From JACKAQ01 sp020634975 [NCBI: Calditrichia bacterium] (GTDB lineage Bacteria; Calditrichota; Calditrichia; RBG-13-44-9): a stretch of DNA of 64,000 nucleotides. The notes beneath the pieces are model-generated. The model saw only the letters and a program-made list of their open reading frames with translations, did no database searches and was not told the DNA's origin. The translations under genes and the position numbers were made by a program. Location: the NCBI GenBank assembly GCA_020634975.1, contig JACKAQ010000001.1, forward strand, positions 2,294,001-2,358,000. The letters are read 5' to 3'. The number at the start of each line of letters is the position of its first letter. The stretch's first letter is position 1. Positions 16,634 through 26,431 of this stretch are shown in pieces.

Positions 16634-17761
16634 ATGTTACAAACAGCAGATTTACCGGATATTGCAGAAAGCGACATTTACCGCCCGGACAACCGGATCG
16701 CCGGACGGCTGGTGCTGGAAGACGGCACCGTTTTTGACGGTTGGGCATTTGGGCATCCGGCATCCATTGCTGGCGAGGTAGTGTTTAATACGGGCATGGC
16801 CGGTTACCCGGATACGCTGACCGATCCATCCTATCGCGGGCAAATTTTGACGTTAACTTACCCATTGATCGGTAATTACGGTGTGCCTTCCAGCCGGAAA
16901 ACCGGTAATCTAAACCTCAATTTCGAATCGAACCGCATTCAGGTTCAGGCGCTGGTTGTGTCCGATTATTCGCTGGAATACAGCCACTGGAACGCTGCCC
17001 GCAGCTTATCAGATTGGTTGAAAAGCGAAAAAATTCCTGCAATCACCGGGATCGACACCCGTTCGCTTACCCAAATTTTGCGCGAAAAAGGTGCCATGCT
17101 CGGCAAAATAGAATTCGGTGACGAAACCATCAGTTTTTACAATCCCAACCTGCTCAATCTAGTTGCGGAAACCAGCATCGATAAACCCGTGGTTTACGGC
17201 GAAGCCGCCAAACGCGTTGTGCTCATCGATTGCGGAGCGAAACACAATATTCTGCACAACCTGCTTTCGCGCGATGTTCAGGTATTGCGTGTGCCGTGGG
17301 ATTACGATTTATCCGGCGAAAATTTTGACGGGCTGATGATTTCCAACGGTCCCGGGGATCCCAAAACCTGCCGCGCAACAGTAGAAACCATTCGCGGCGT
17401 GATGGCGCGGGATATTCCCGTTTTCGGCATTTGCATGGGGCACCAACTGCTTTCGCTGGCTGCCGGCGCAAACACCTACAAATTGAAATACGGACATCGC
17501 AGCCAAAACCAGCCGGTCATCGATGTGAAATCCGGGCGTTGTTTAATTACTTCGCAAAATCACGGCTTTGCCGTGGATGACCAAAATTTGCCCGATGAAT
17601 GGGAAACCTGGTTTGTGAACCTGAATGACAACACCAACGAAGGCATCAGCCACAAAAGTAAGCCGTTCCGCAGTGTGCAATTTCACCCGGAAGCAGCGCC
17701 CGGCCCGGTCGATGCAGATTATTTGTTCGATGATTTTATTCGGATTGTCAACAATATGTAG
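16634..17761 (+). CDS. carA: Carbamoyl-phosphate synthase small subunit
   Basis: A 375-residue CarA. The N-terminal CPSase small-subunit domain (residues about 22-165: RLVLEDGTVFDGWAFG, EVVFNTGMAGYPDTLTDPSY) is followed by a class I glutamine amidotransferase with Cys267 (FGICMGHQ), His351 and Glu353 (QFHPEA). It releases ammonia from glutamine for carbamoyl phosphate, feeding pyrimidine and arginine synthesis. GAGG lies nine bases before the ATG. carB is not adjacent: the gene ends at its own terminator. Confidence 0.97.
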   Translation: MLQTADLPDIAESDIYRPDNRIAGRLVLEDGTVFDGWAFGHPASIAGEVVFNTGMAGYPDTLTDPSYRGQILTLTYPLIGNYGVPSSRKTGNLNLNFESNRIQVQALVVSDYSLEYSHWNAARSLSDWLKSEKIPAITGIDTRSLTQILREKGAMLGKIEFGDETISFYNPNLLNLVAETSIDKPVVYGEAAKRVVLIDCGAKHNILHNLLSRDVQVLRVPWDYDLSGENFDGLMISNGPGDPKTCRATVETIRGVMARDIPVFGICMGHQLLSLAAGANTYKLKYGHRSQNQPVIDVKSGRCLITSQNHGFAVDDQNLPDEWETWFVNLNDNTNEGISHKSKPFRSVQFHPEAAPGPVDADYLFDDFIRIVNNM

Positions 17762-17795
17762 GCTTGTAAGCTATTTAAAAACAATATATTATATG

Positions 17796-17823
17796 AAGCC
17801 TCGTGAATACGGGGCTTTTTTTT
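17796..17823 (+). terminator. Terminator of carA
   Basis: AAGCCTCGT (17796-17804) pairs with ACGGGGCTT (with one G-T pair) and runs into eight T. It sits between carA and the convergent comF-family gene. Confidence 0.85.
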
Positions 17824-17824
17824 C

Positions 17825-18541
17825 TCAAAAATCCCAATTTACCGCAGTTTCTTCCTCCTCAAAAACCGGCGTTGCAATCGCGATTGCGAAAACCTGTACT
17901 GCGCCGTTTTCCTTCAATGTCCGGGCACATTCGTTCAGGGTTGCGCCGGTTGTTACCACATCATCGATCAGCAAGACGGTTTTTCCGGCAATCTTTTCCG
18001 GCGACCTGAGCACGAAAGCATCTGCCACATTTTTGCGACGATCCGTGCGTTTCAGCTTGGTTTGCGATTGGGTGTGGCGTTTGCGTTTCAGGAATTTTGT
18101 ATCGCACTTGTATTCCGGGAATAGGCCGGCTGCCAATCGCTCACTTTGGTTGTAGCCGCGAATTTGCCGGCGTTTCCAGTGCAGCGGTACCGGCAAAATC
18201 ATATCTGCGGTTGTTGCAAATGTCGGAAAATTGGGTTGAGAAGCAATCCAGCGTCCGGTTTTCCGGGCGAGATCCGGCATTTGTTTGTATTTGAATGCAT
18301 GCGCGATGTGCTGTATTTGGTCGTGAAAACAGAAGGCTGCCCACATTTGATCGATGTGGCGAGGTGTCATCTTTGCCAAAATACGTGTTTCGATCCAGCT
18401 ATCCGGCACGGATTGCAATGCCGAAATGCAGCTTTCGCACAAAATGGGAATGGGTGTTTCCGCGCCGATCAGCTGTTCGCAATTGTGGCAAACCGGCGGA
18501 AACAGCAATTCGCCGATGGCGTTGCCGATCTGTTTGAACAT
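17825..18541 (-). CDS. comF: ComF family phosphoribosyltransferase-like protein
   Basis: From ATG 18541 the protein has about 238 residues. It begins near LLFPPVCHNC with a two-CxxC zinc finger (CHNC, CESC), followed by a PRTase fold with the PRPP-binding motif VLLIDDVVTTGATLNE. ComF proteins assist DNA uptake in competent bacteria but are widespread. dprA at 39-40 kb is a second competence-type gene. The longer open frame (to 18676) runs through a palindromic repeat and is unlikely to be translated; ATG 18559 is an alternative. No clear ribosome site is visible. Confidence 0.88.
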   Translation of the reverse strand: MFKQIGNAIGELLFPPVCHNCEQLIGAETPIPILCESCISALQSVPDSWIETRILAKMTPRHIDQMWAAFCFHDQIQHIAHAFKYKQMPDLARKTGRWIASQPNFPTFATTADMILPVPLHWKRRQIRGYNQSERLAAGLFPEYKCDTKFLKRKRHTQSQTKLKRTDRRKNVADAFVLRSPEKIAGKTVLLIDDVVTTGATLNECARTLKENGAVQVFAIAIATPVFEEEETAVNWDF

Positions 18542-18603
18542 CGAAATAGTGTTGTGCATTTTTGGAATGATAATTGTGAATTTGAAAAATAATAAAATTT
18601 GAC

Positions 18604-18662
18604 ATTCCTGCCCCGAAGGCAGAAATCTTAACATATCACCGGGATAAGCCCCGGTGATATGT
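18604..18662. repeat. Pair of palindromic intergenic repeats
   Basis: Two adjacent hairpins: ATTCCTGC...GCAGAAAT (18604-18626), a degenerate copy of the unit at 39276-39296, and a strong one, ACATATCACCGGG with its complement (18631-18662). They lie between two minus-strand genes. The second could slow or end transcription from the barrel gene but has no T run. Confidence 0.65.
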
Positions 18663-18694
18663 GTATTTACAGTCATAAATAGGAACGAAACTTA

Positions 18695-19990
18695 TCAGAA
18701 ATTATACCGGAACGACAGCCGCGGTTCCACCCGTTCGACTGGTTTGTAAACACCGGGATTGCCCGGTTCTTCCAGCCAGTACCAGCGATAAATAACGCTG
18801 AGCAGCAGATAATTGTTCAGCTCGTAACCGATGTCTGCTGTGAGCACGGAATTGATATCCAGCGTGCGCACATCTTTGAATGTTTCGACATTAATTTTAT
18901 CGTAATAGCCGCGCAGCTCGAAACGGGGCACCAGATCCGGCGCGTTGGCTTCCACGTGCAAAATACCGCTGTTGCGAATGCCGTTCAATTTCTGGAAACT
19001 GCCGATCAGCTGCACTTTTTGAATGACATGTCCGGCGAGTTCGCCAAAAATACCTTCGGTTTTCGGCGTGTTGCGCAATTGCGTAAAAATACTGTTGGTG
19101 CCGCCGAGCTGGCGCTGCAAGTCATACAACGGTCCAAACAGCGATGGCACAAACTGCTCGCCGTTGAAGCGTTTTTCCAGCCGTGCAGCAAGCCCGAACA
19201 GCCCGATAAATTCCGGAAAAACCACCCGGATACCCACGGCTTTCCCATTGCCGAAATCGCTGAATTTGGAGTAATCCGCATAAACGGTGCTGTTGATGAG
19301 CTTGAGATCCAGCCACATCAAATCCACGCCAAAGCCAAACGCGCTGAGCGAATTTTCGGTGAATGTGGTGTCGGTCAACGGTTCATCAGCCACATTGTTG
19401 TCGCGAATGTAGGTGGTGTAAACCCTTAATTTATTTAAAATTGGCATTGGTTCCTGTGCAAAGCGAAACGGGCGGACATACAGGTTCACGCCCTGCAAAT
19501 CGGATGATCCGAAATTGCTCATCACGCTTTCGAAACCGAATTGGTTCAAATCCACATCGGCTACCAGCCCGATTTTCCGTTTATCGTAATTCGACTGGTT
19601 GTTGTAATTCCACATCAAAAATCCGTTACCGAGAATTGCGCGATCCAGCGATCCGACCCGGAAATAATACGGATCGTATTTTTGCGCGTAGCGGATGTAA
19701 CGAATGGCCCGCAAAATGCCAGCGCCATCCTGATATTCATCTTTTCGAAATTTGAACCCGTCTTCATTATTAAACAACAGTTGCAAATAGATGCCAACAC
19801 CCCATTTGCCGAAAGCCAGATCCGGCGCGAGTGTGAGTGTGGTGTACGCTTGATCATCAATCCAGGTCATGCCCAAGCCGCCCATCATGGTCCGGTCTTC
19901 GGGATATCTGTAGGGGTCAGGAAAGGGCTGCGCCCAGGCGATTTGTGCCAGTCCGAGCACCATCAGTAGTAGCAAACAATAACGTCGCAT
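18695..19990 (-). CDS. Predicted outer-membrane beta-barrel protein, unknown function
   Basis: From ATG 19990 (GGGAG seven bases upstream) a 431-residue protein with signal peptide MRRYCLLLLMVLGLAQIAWAQ. The mature part is rich in alternating aromatic and polar residues, and it ends in FRYNF, the terminal phenylalanine typical of BAM-inserted barrels. No specific family is recognised; it looks like a porin-type protein found in FCB bacteria. A longer frame to 20065 lacks a ribosome site. It is probably a single-gene unit. Confidence 0.7.
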   Translation of the reverse strand: MRRYCLLLLMVLGLAQIAWAQPFPDPYRYPEDRTMMGGLGMTWIDDQAYTTLTLAPDLAFGKWGVGIYLQLLFNNEDGFKFRKDEYQDGAGILRAIRYIRYAQKYDPYYFRVGSLDRAILGNGFLMWNYNNQSNYDKRKIGLVADVDLNQFGFESVMSNFGSSDLQGVNLYVRPFRFAQEPMPILNKLRVYTTYIRDNNVADEPLTDTTFTENSLSAFGFGVDLMWLDLKLINSTVYADYSKFSDFGNGKAVGIRVVFPEFIGLFGLAARLEKRFNGEQFVPSLFGPLYDLQRQLGGTNSIFTQLRNTPKTEGIFGELAGHVIQKVQLIGSFQKLNGIRNSGILHVEANAPDLVPRFELRGYYDKINVETFKDVRTLDINSVLTADIGYELNNYLLLSVIYRWYWLEEPGNPGVYKPVERVEPRLSFRYNF

Positions 19991-20160
19991 CTTATCTCCC
20001 TTGTTTACGCAATTGGTTGTTTTTCCTGCAACATCGATACTTTTTTTATGCCGGAAAAATAACATAATCCATATCTAAAGCAAATCGTTTTTTGCTTCAT
20101 TAAAACACCTGACCATCCGATGATGTAGCTTGAACAATTAAAGACAAAAGGGAATTTGTC

Positions 20161-20427
20161 ATGAGTGTCAAAAAGGAATTTGAGCCATTGGAACAAGACT
20201 GGTCGAGATGTAACGCCACTGCAGATGGTGTCGTTTACAAATTTGGAAATGTGGTGAAATCCAGTATCGCCAATAGGTCAAACAGGATTCAAAAATACGA
20301 TATGCAAATGTTCGATAAAGCGGATAATGTGAAAGTAGAAGTATTGAATGGCAAAAACGGCGTGACTGCCATTCGCTTTCGATGCAAATGCGGCTGTGAG
20401 TCAGTTGTTGAGCTGCAAATGGAGTAA
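20161..20427 (+). CDS. Small protein with CKCGCES motif, unknown function
   Basis: An 88-residue basic protein without signal peptide. The C-terminal RFRCKCGCESVVELQME places three cysteines in five residues (Cys76, 78, 80 approximately), suitable for metal binding, but no full zinc-ribbon is present. AAAGGG lies before the ATG. It is followed by the ptsN-like gene 104 bp downstream on the same strand. I do not recognise the family. Confidence 0.6.
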   Translation: MSVKKEFEPLEQDWSRCNATADGVVYKFGNVVKSSIANRSNRIQKYDMQMFDKADNVKVEVLNGKNGVTAIRFRCKCGCESVVELQME

Positions 20428-20531
20428 CTGCATTCCGGCAGCAAATGCTAAGATAAGTTCTCCTTGATGCCACAATGGTTTCGGTTGTATATTGGCACGG
20501 TCAAAAATCTTTTGCGGACGGGAGATCTGAC

Positions 20532-20999
20532 ATGAAGCTGAGCGAAATTTTACAGGAAAGCCTGATCAAATACCCTTTAAAAGGGACGGCCAAAGTTGAG
20601 GTCATCGAAGAATTGTTGGAAGAATTGGTGAAAAACCAGTTGATCCAGCAACGCGATGAAGTGCTGGATGCTATTTTAGAGCGGGAACGATTGATGACAA
20701 CCGGCGTGGGACACGGCGTTGCTATTCCACATTGCCGCACCCAGCTCATCCAAAATTTTGTTATTGCCATCGGTGTGCATCCCGAAGGCGTTGATTTTGA
20801 ATCGTTCGATCACAAGCCTGCCCACATTGTTTTTCTGCTCATCGGCCCGAACGACCAGCACGGCACGCATTTGCGATTACTCACCCGCATTTCCCGGATT
20901 ATTTCCCAACCGCACGTTCGCGATGCCTTGCTGCAACTCAAAACACCTGCGGAAATTTATCAATTCCTGATCGATCAGGAATCCACGCTGATTAATTAG
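20532..20999 (+). CDS. PTS EIIA (PtsN-like) domain protein
   Basis: A 155-residue EIIA-Fru/Ntr domain from ATG 20532 with GGGAG upstream. The phosphorylatable histidine is His67 in GHGVAIPHCRT, and the later DHKPAHIVFLLIGP and HLRLLTRISRII segments are typical. It could act like EIIA-Ntr, a regulatory phosphocarrier, since no EIIB/EIIC genes are nearby. Sigma-54 promoters elsewhere in the window make a PtsN-type regulatory role plausible but unproved. A longer frame starting at 20475 has no ribosome site. Confidence 0.85.
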   Translation: MKLSEILQESLIKYPLKGTAKVEVIEELLEELVKNQLIQQRDEVLDAILERERLMTTGVGHGVAIPHCRTQLIQNFVIAIGVHPEGVDFESFDHKPAHIVFLLIGPNDQHGTHLRLLTRISRIISQPHVRDALLQLKTPAEIYQFLIDQESTLIN

Positions 21000-21014
21000 T
21001 TGTAAAAAAAAGAC

Positions 21015-22484
21015 TTACGAATTTTCTGTAATCCCGCCGTGACAAATAAATTTTGTTTCCAGATATTCCTCAATGCCGTATTTTGAGCCTTCCCGGCCGA
21101 TTCCCGATTCTTTTACGCCGCCAAACGGCGCAACCGCTGTGGAAACCATTCCGGTATTCACGCCGACAATGCCATATTCCAGCGCTTCGGAAACCCGCCA
21201 GATTCGCCCGATATCCCGCGTATAAAAATACGCTGCCAGCCCGAAACGAGTGTTATTCGCCATTGTAATGGCCGCTTTTTCTGATGTGAACCGATACAGC
21301 GGCGCAACCGGACCAAAAATTTCGGTTTGTGCCATTTCCGCGGATTCGGTGACATTTGTGAGTACGGTGGGTTGGAAAAAATTGCCGCCGAGCGAATGGC
21401 GGCTGCCGCCGAGAATAATTTCTGCGCCGTTTTCGCGGGCGTCGTTGATCAGGTTTTCCACTTTTTCCAGCGCTTTTGGGGCAATCAGCGGACCGATGTC
21501 CACCCGTTCGTCCACGCCGTTGCCCACGTTCAGTTTCGAAACGGCTTTAGTGAATTTTTCGGTGAAGTCATCGTAAATCGCATCCTGAACGAGAATGCGG
21601 TTGGCGCAAACGCAGGTTTGCCCGGCGTTGCGGAATTTGCTGGCGATGGCACCGCTCACCGCTGCGTCGATATCTGCATCGTCAAACACGATGAACGGCG
21701 CGTTGCCGCCCAGTTCCAGCGATACTTTTTTGACGGTATCCGCGCTCTGGTGCAGCAACATTTTCCCCACTTCCGTGGAGCCGGTGAAGGACACCTTGCG
21801 CACCAGCGGATTTGTGGTCAATTCTTTCCCAACTGTTGCCACGTCCGATGTGGTTACCACATTGAACACGCCCGGCGGTAATCCGGCGCGTTCGCCGAGT
21901 TCCGCCAGCGCCAAACCGCATAGCGGCGTATCTTCCGCCGGTTTCCACACAAAAGTGCATCCGGCAGCCAGCGCGGCGGGCAGTTTTTTGGCAACCATCG
22001 CAATGGGGAAATTCCACGGCGTAATGGCGGAAACCACGCCAATCGGTTGTTTGATCACAATATTGCGCAGGTTGGGGTGGTGCGTCGGGATCACATCGCC
22101 GTAAATGCGGCGCGCTTCCTCTGCAAACCATTCAAAAAATGAGACGCTGTAATCGATCTCTCCCCGGGATTCGGCGAGCGGTTTGCCCTGTTCGGTGGTC
22201 ATCAGCAACGCCAGATCTTCTTTATTTGTGCGCAGTAAATTGGTGAATCGTCTCAAAATTTCCGCGCGATCTGACGCCGTTTTGGCCTGCCATTCCGGCT
22301 GTGCTGCTGCCGCCGCTTCGATGGCGCTGCGCGTTTCGCCAGCACCCAAATCGGCAACTTGTGCAATCGTTTCGCCGTTGGCGGGATTGGTCACCGGGAA
22401 AGTTTTGTGGCTGCTGCCCTCAACCCAGTGCCCGTTGATGTAAGCTTTTTCGCGTAATAAATGAAGATCTTTTAATAAAATCAT
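21015..22484 (-). CDS. gabD: NAD(P)-dependent succinate-semialdehyde dehydrogenase
   Basis: A 489-residue aldehyde dehydrogenase. The pattern is that of GabD: ITPWNFPIAMVAKKLPAALAAGC, the general-base glutamate in SLELGGNAPFIVFDDAD, the catalytic cysteine in NAGQTCVCANR and the late EIFGPVAPL. It oxidises succinate semialdehyde to succinate. AGGA lies eight bases before the ATG. No GABA transaminase is adjacent; the DUF2177 gene follows upstream on the same strand but 110 bp away. Confidence 0.92.
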   Translation of the reverse strand: MILLKDLHLLREKAYINGHWVEGSSHKTFPVTNPANGETIAQVADLGAGETRSAIEAAAAAQPEWQAKTASDRAEILRRFTNLLRTNKEDLALLMTTEQGKPLAESRGEIDYSVSFFEWFAEEARRIYGDVIPTHHPNLRNIVIKQPIGVVSAITPWNFPIAMVAKKLPAALAAGCTFVWKPAEDTPLCGLALAELGERAGLPPGVFNVVTTSDVATVGKELTTNPLVRKVSFTGSTEVGKMLLHQSADTVKKVSLELGGNAPFIVFDDADIDAAVSGAIASKFRNAGQTCVCANRILVQDAIYDDFTEKFTKAVSKLNVGNGVDERVDIGPLIAPKALEKVENLINDARENGAEIILGGSRHSLGGNFFQPTVLTNVTESAEMAQTEIFGPVAPLYRFTSEKAAITMANNTRFGLAAYFYTRDIGRIWRVSEALEYGIVGVNTGMVSTAVAPFGGVKESGIGREGSKYGIEEYLETKFICHGGITENS

Positions 22485-22596
22485 GGTGTAATCCTTTCCG
22501 GTTCGAATAATAAAATATGAAAGGATTTTGGCGGGAATGCAACCGGCGAAAGAGAAAGCCGGTGAAAACAGCGGCTTTTACGGCGGGAAATTTAGG

Positions 22597-23004
22597 TCAG
22601 GAAAGCCATTTTCCGGCGGCGAATCCGGCTGCGGAAACCGATGCGCAGAGCACCGTTCCCCACAAAATATCCACGAAAACCACCGGTAGCGGCCAATCTT
22701 TCAGCGTGGCGAGGTTGGTTAAATCGTAGGTTGCATAGGTGAAAAATCCGAAGAGTGCGCCCAAAATCAGTGCTTTTGAAAATGATGCTTTGTCGAGCGC
22801 GGGCAGCACCGCGAAAATCATAATTCCGGCGATGTAAATCAGGTAAAATACGATCGCTGCAGTCCAGTTGACCTGCGGGCTCAAAATGTAATCGAGGTGT
22901 TTGCGGTAAAACCCTTTGGCAAGCCAGCCCAGCCACAGCATGTCGATCAGGAAAAATACCGGAACCATCATTGCGTATAACTTTATGTAAAACAATAGCT
23001 TCAT
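22597..23004 (-). CDS. DUF2177 family membrane protein
   Basis: A 135-residue protein with four predicted membrane helices (about 8-27, 45-68, 75-95, 107-130). The motifs FFLIDMLWLGWLAKGFY and GALFGFFTYATYDLTNLATLKDWP are characteristic of DUF2177. GGAG lies seven bases before the ATG. Function unknown; no neighbour suggests one. Confidence 0.85.
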   Translation of the reverse strand: MKLLFYIKLYAMMVPVFFLIDMLWLGWLAKGFYRKHLDYILSPQVNWTAAIVFYLIYIAGIMIFAVLPALDKASFSKALILGALFGFFTYATYDLTNLATLKDWPLPVVFVDILWGTVLCASVSAAGFAAGKWLS

Positions 23005-23083
23005 AGTGTGCTCCGGGGATTATTCCTGATTGAAACGGCGGGGATTCGCAATGTGTTAACCCCGCCGCAAACGTATTTCGCGA

Positions 23084-24310
23084 TTATTGAATCAGCAGCA
23101 TTTTTTGCGATTGTTGAAAAACGCCGGCCCGCAGTTGATAAAAATAAACGCCCGACGCAACGCGCTCTCCGTTATCATTGGTGGCGTCCCAAAATAAATT
23201 GTGATTTCCGGGCAGGTAATTGCCGTTGGCAAGGCTGCGCACCTGTTGCCCGCGTGCGTTATAAATGTTGAGTTGAATATCCTGTGCCGAGGGCAGCGCA
23301 AAGCGGATGTTTGTGCCGGGATTGAACGGGTTCGGGTAATTATCGAACAATTGCGGTGTGTCGGGTAAATTTTCCGAGCCGTCCCGGATGCCGGTTGGCA
23401 CGCCGAAACGCAGCTTCAGCAACACAGGCATGTGGTCGGATGCATCGTGCAGGGCGTTGGCGACATCGGTATCCACTACGCCGTTTTGCCCGTTGTTGAT
23501 GGCCTGGTTGAAATGCAGCCCGTCGTTGCCATACGCCGTGTAGCTGTTGGAAACATAGTCGATGCCGCCGGGAGAAAGCAGGTTTTCGCACAGGAGCATC
23601 ATGTCAAACCGGTCATCTACGCCGCCGCCGGAACCTGCGCCACCGTTCACCCGGGTTGATTGGGTGAAAATGTCTGCAAATGATGCGTTGTTGTGCCAAT
23701 TGCCCAACCGGTTGATCGGGTCTTTCACATATCCGCTGCCGCGCGACGTTTTGATCAATTCCTGAAATGCCGGTTCATCGGAGTAATAAATATTGTAATC
23801 GCCAACGATCATAAAATTGGCAGTTGTTGGCAAATTGTCGGTTACGTTGCGCAATACCATTACTTCTTGCAGGCGTCGCTGGCGTTCGGTTTCACCGTCG
23901 CTGGCTTTCAGGTGCACGGAAAAAACGATCAGCGTATCGCCGGAAAGGATGTGCCGCACGCGGTATTGGTAAATATCCCGCAATGTTGTGGCGTGACGGG
24001 TAACGCTCACCAGATCGAAAACGGCGGTGCGATAAAACAGCGCCATATCTTTGTCCGGGCCGTCAAAATAGGGCGCGGCGGCGTAGGGCGTGCCGTTGTC
24101 ATTCAAAATGTTCAAAAAAGCGTTCACGCCGGCTTGCGAACCCATTTCCTGGGTCACCAATAAATCCGGTTCAATTTCGTCGATCACCGTGTCGAACGCC
24201 TGCGTTCTGCCGCCAGTATAATCGAGAATATTGTATGTCATGATCGTCGCTTCGCTTTGCGCAAAAACGAATCCCCAAAAACCAATTAACATCGAGAAAA
24301 AAAATCGCAT
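23084..24310 (-). CDS. Secreted endonuclease/exonuclease/phosphatase family protein with C-terminal sorting domain
   Basis: From ATG 24310 (GAGG seven bases upstream): a signal peptide ending VFAQ, an EEP-fold domain of about 300 residues (TYNILDY, TQEMGS, VFSVHLKAS, VGDYNIYY, DDRFDMMLL, ASDHMPVLLKL) with the metal-binding Glu, Asp and His residues of the family, then an 80-residue domain beginning near YPNPFNPGTNIRF and ending GVFQQSQKMLLIQ. The latter is a Por/type IX secretion sorting domain. Likely an extracellular nuclease or phosphodiesterase; the substrate cannot be read from sequence. Confidence 0.88.
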   Translation of the reverse strand: MRFFFSMLIGFWGFVFAQSEATIMTYNILDYTGGRTQAFDTVIDEIEPDLLVTQEMGSQAGVNAFLNILNDNGTPYAAAPYFDGPDKDMALFYRTAVFDLVSVTRHATTLRDIYQYRVRHILSGDTLIVFSVHLKASDGETERQRRLQEVMVLRNVTDNLPTTANFMIVGDYNIYYSDEPAFQELIKTSRGSGYVKDPINRLGNWHNNASFADIFTQSTRVNGGAGSGGGVDDRFDMMLLCENLLSPGGIDYVSNSYTAYGNDGLHFNQAINNGQNGVVDTDVANALHDASDHMPVLLKLRFGVPTGIRDGSENLPDTPQLFDNYPNPFNPGTNIRFALPSAQDIQLNIYNARGQQVRSLANGNYLPGNHNLFWDATNDNGERVASGVYFYQLRAGVFQQSQKMLLIQ

Positions 24311-24528
24311 CACCAAACCTCTGTATTTATTAAACTTGCATCCGTGCAAACGATCTGTCTTACGCGAAAGCAAATCGCAGCTTCGCATGATACTAACATT
24401 CATTTTCGATAATCTACCCTTTTTTTATTAACCGGTTTGTGAAGCAGGGCGGTTTTTGTTATGAAAACTGACATTTCATTTTTATAATTGAACCGTCGTT
24501 TAAACCTGAAACAAACGGTGATGAACAG

Positions 24529-25200
24529 TTGAATTTGCGCGTAAAAATTTGCGGCATCACCCGGTTGGCGGATGCCGAACTGGCAGCGGAACTCGGTGCG
24601 GATGCGCTGGGATTTGTTTTTTTTGAGAAAAGCCCCCGCAACATCACGTTTGCGGATGCCGCAAAAATTATCGAAAAATTGCCGACGCATATCCGAAAAA
24701 TTGGCGTTTTTGTGAATCCCAGATACGCATTTGCGGCGGAAGCCGTGCGCATCGCGGGGCTGGACGCCATTCAACTGCACGGCATTTACGATGACGCTAA
24801 TTTTCTGAAAATCAATGATTTACCGACAGTGCTGGCAATCGCCGTTGACGAAAACGGATTGGACAAACGCAGCGCCAAACTGCTGCCAAAAGCGGATGCC
24901 GTTTTGCTGGATGCGCATCACCCAACACAGCACGGCGGCACCGGACGCACCTTCAACTGGCAGTTCGCAGCAGCGCACAGCCGGCAGCAGCCGATCATTC
25001 TGGCCGGCGGATTGAATCCCGCAAACATCCGTTCGGCGGTGGAAACGGTTCGCCCGTTTGCGGTGGACGTGAGCAGCGGCGTGGAGGCATCGCCGGGTGT
25101 GAAAGATGCAACTAAACTGAAACAATTTTTTAAAAAAATCGAGGCGTTTCGCAATGATCGACACGAAGAAATCCGTGAATTTTTCCCAATTTCCCGATAA
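24529..25200 (+). CDS. trpF: Phosphoribosylanthranilate isomerase
   Basis: A 223-residue TIM barrel with the TrpF pattern: [27 protein letters not shown] (catalytic Cys near residue 6), VGVFVNP-type strand, [26 protein letters not shown] and [11 protein letters not shown], with the final VDVSSGVE. It converts phosphoribosylanthranilate to CdRP in tryptophan synthesis. The start is TTG (24529 or 24535). The last 47 bp overlap trpB, an unusually long overlap that suggests coupling. Confidence 0.95.
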   Translation: MNLRVKICGITRLADAELAAELGADALGFVFFEKSPRNITFADAAKIIEKLPTHIRKIGVFVNPRYAFAAEAVRIAGLDAIQLHGIYDDANFLKINDLPTVLAIAVDENGLDKRSAKLLPKADAVLLDAHHPTQHGGTGRTFNWQFAAAHSRQQPIILAGGLNPANIRSAVETVRPFAVDVSSGVEASPGVKDATKLKQFFKKIEAFRNDRHEEIREFFPISR

Positions 25201-26368
25201 AAGCGGCAAATTTGCCGAATACGGCGGTATGTTTGTACCGGAAATTTTGATGCCCGCACTGGAGGAGCTGATTGCGGCGTATGCAACCGCGCAAAACGAT
25301 CCGGCGTTTGGCGACGAGTTGCAGCACTATTTCCGCGATTATGTGGGGCGACCGAACCCGCTCACTCACGCCGACCGGCTGAGCGAGCAAATCGGCGGCG
25401 CGCAAATCTGGCTGAAACGCGAAGATTTGAATCACACCGGTGCGCACAAAATCAACAACGCCATCGGGCAGTTGCTGTTGGCGAAACGCATGGGCAAACA
25501 GCGCATCATTGCAGAAACCGGTGCGGGACAGCACGGCGTGGCAACCGCAACCGTCGCCGCAAAAATGGGGCTGGAATGTTTCGTTTACATGGGCGCGGAA
25601 GATGTGGTTCGCCAGCGGCTGAACGTGTTCCGGATGAAATTTTTGGGCACCACGGTGGTGCCGGTGGAAAACGGCAGCCGCACCCTGAAAGATGCCATCA
25701 ACGAGGCAATTCGCGATTGGGTGACCAACGTGCACGATACGTTTTATTGCATCGGCTCGGTGGTTGGTCCGCATCCGTATCCCATGATTGTGCGCGATTT
25801 CCAGGCGGTGATCGGTCGCGAAGCGCGGCAGCAGTCGCAGGAAAAGTTCGGCAAATTACCGGAAGCAGTGGTCGCCTGCGTGGGCGGCGGCTCCAATGCG
25901 ATGGGCATTTTCTATCCTTTTTTGAACGATGAATCCGTAAAATTATACGGCGTGGAAGCGGGCGGACGCAACAATCTCGCGGGAAATCACGCGGCGACGA
26001 TTTCGTACGGTTCGCCGGGCATTTTGCACGGGATGAACACCTATCTCATCCAAACCGATGACGGGCAAATCGGCGATGTGCACTCGGTTTCCGCAGGACT
26101 GGATTATCCCGGCGTTGGCCCGGAGCACGCATTTTTGAAAGATGTGAACCGGGTGAAATATGTTGCCGCAACGGACGAGCAGGCGCTGGAAGCGATGTCG
26201 CTGCTGGCAAAAACCGAAGGCATCATTCCCGCGCTGGAAACGGCGCATGCGGTTTGGGCGCGCGTGGAATTGGCCAAAACCATGTCGCCGGATGAACATT
26301 TGGTGCTTTGCCTTTCCGGGCGCGGCGATAAAGATATGGAAGCGATTATTCAAATGTGGGAAAAATGA
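25154..26368 (+). CDS. trpB: Tryptophan synthase beta chain
   Basis: A 404-residue TrpB of the standard TrpB1 type: [13 protein letters not shown], the PLP lysine Lys99 in [24 protein letters not shown], and the phosphate-binding GGGSNAMG. It condenses indole with serine. GAGG inside trpF lies eight bases before the ATG. trpA does not follow: a terminator comes at once, so the alpha subunit must be encoded elsewhere. Confidence 0.97.
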   Translation: MIDTKKSVNFSQFPDKSGKFAEYGGMFVPEILMPALEELIAAYATAQNDPAFGDELQHYFRDYVGRPNPLTHADRLSEQIGGAQIWLKREDLNHTGAHKINNAIGQLLLAKRMGKQRIIAETGAGQHGVATATVAAKMGLECFVYMGAEDVVRQRLNVFRMKFLGTTVVPVENGSRTLKDAINEAIRDWVTNVHDTFYCIGSVVGPHPYPMIVRDFQAVIGREARQQSQEKFGKLPEAVVACVGGGSNAMGIFYPFLNDESVKLYGVEAGGRNNLAGNHAATISYGSPGILHGMNTYLIQTDDGQIGDVHSVSAGLDYPGVGPEHAFLKDVNRVKYVAATDEQALEAMSLLAKTEGIIPALETAHAVWARVELAKTMSPDEHLVLCLSGRGDKDMEAIIQMWEK

Positions 26369-26370
26369 AA

Positions 26371-26397
26371 AAGCGGCTCAATTTGAGCCGCTTTTTG
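26371..26397. terminator. Bidirectional terminator between trpB and the motE-like gene
   Basis: AAGCGGCTCA (26371-26380) pairs perfectly with TGAGCCGCTT (26384-26393) and is flanked by T runs on both strands, so it can end trpB and the convergent flagellar operon. Confidence 0.9.
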
Positions 26398-26431
26398 CCT
26401 GTAGGATGCTGTATTCTGTAATGGTTGCTGC

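Noticed and set aside
20491-20520. TGGCACGG near the ptsN-like gene as a sigma-54 promoter
   Set aside because: There is no TTGC at the required 5-base spacing.
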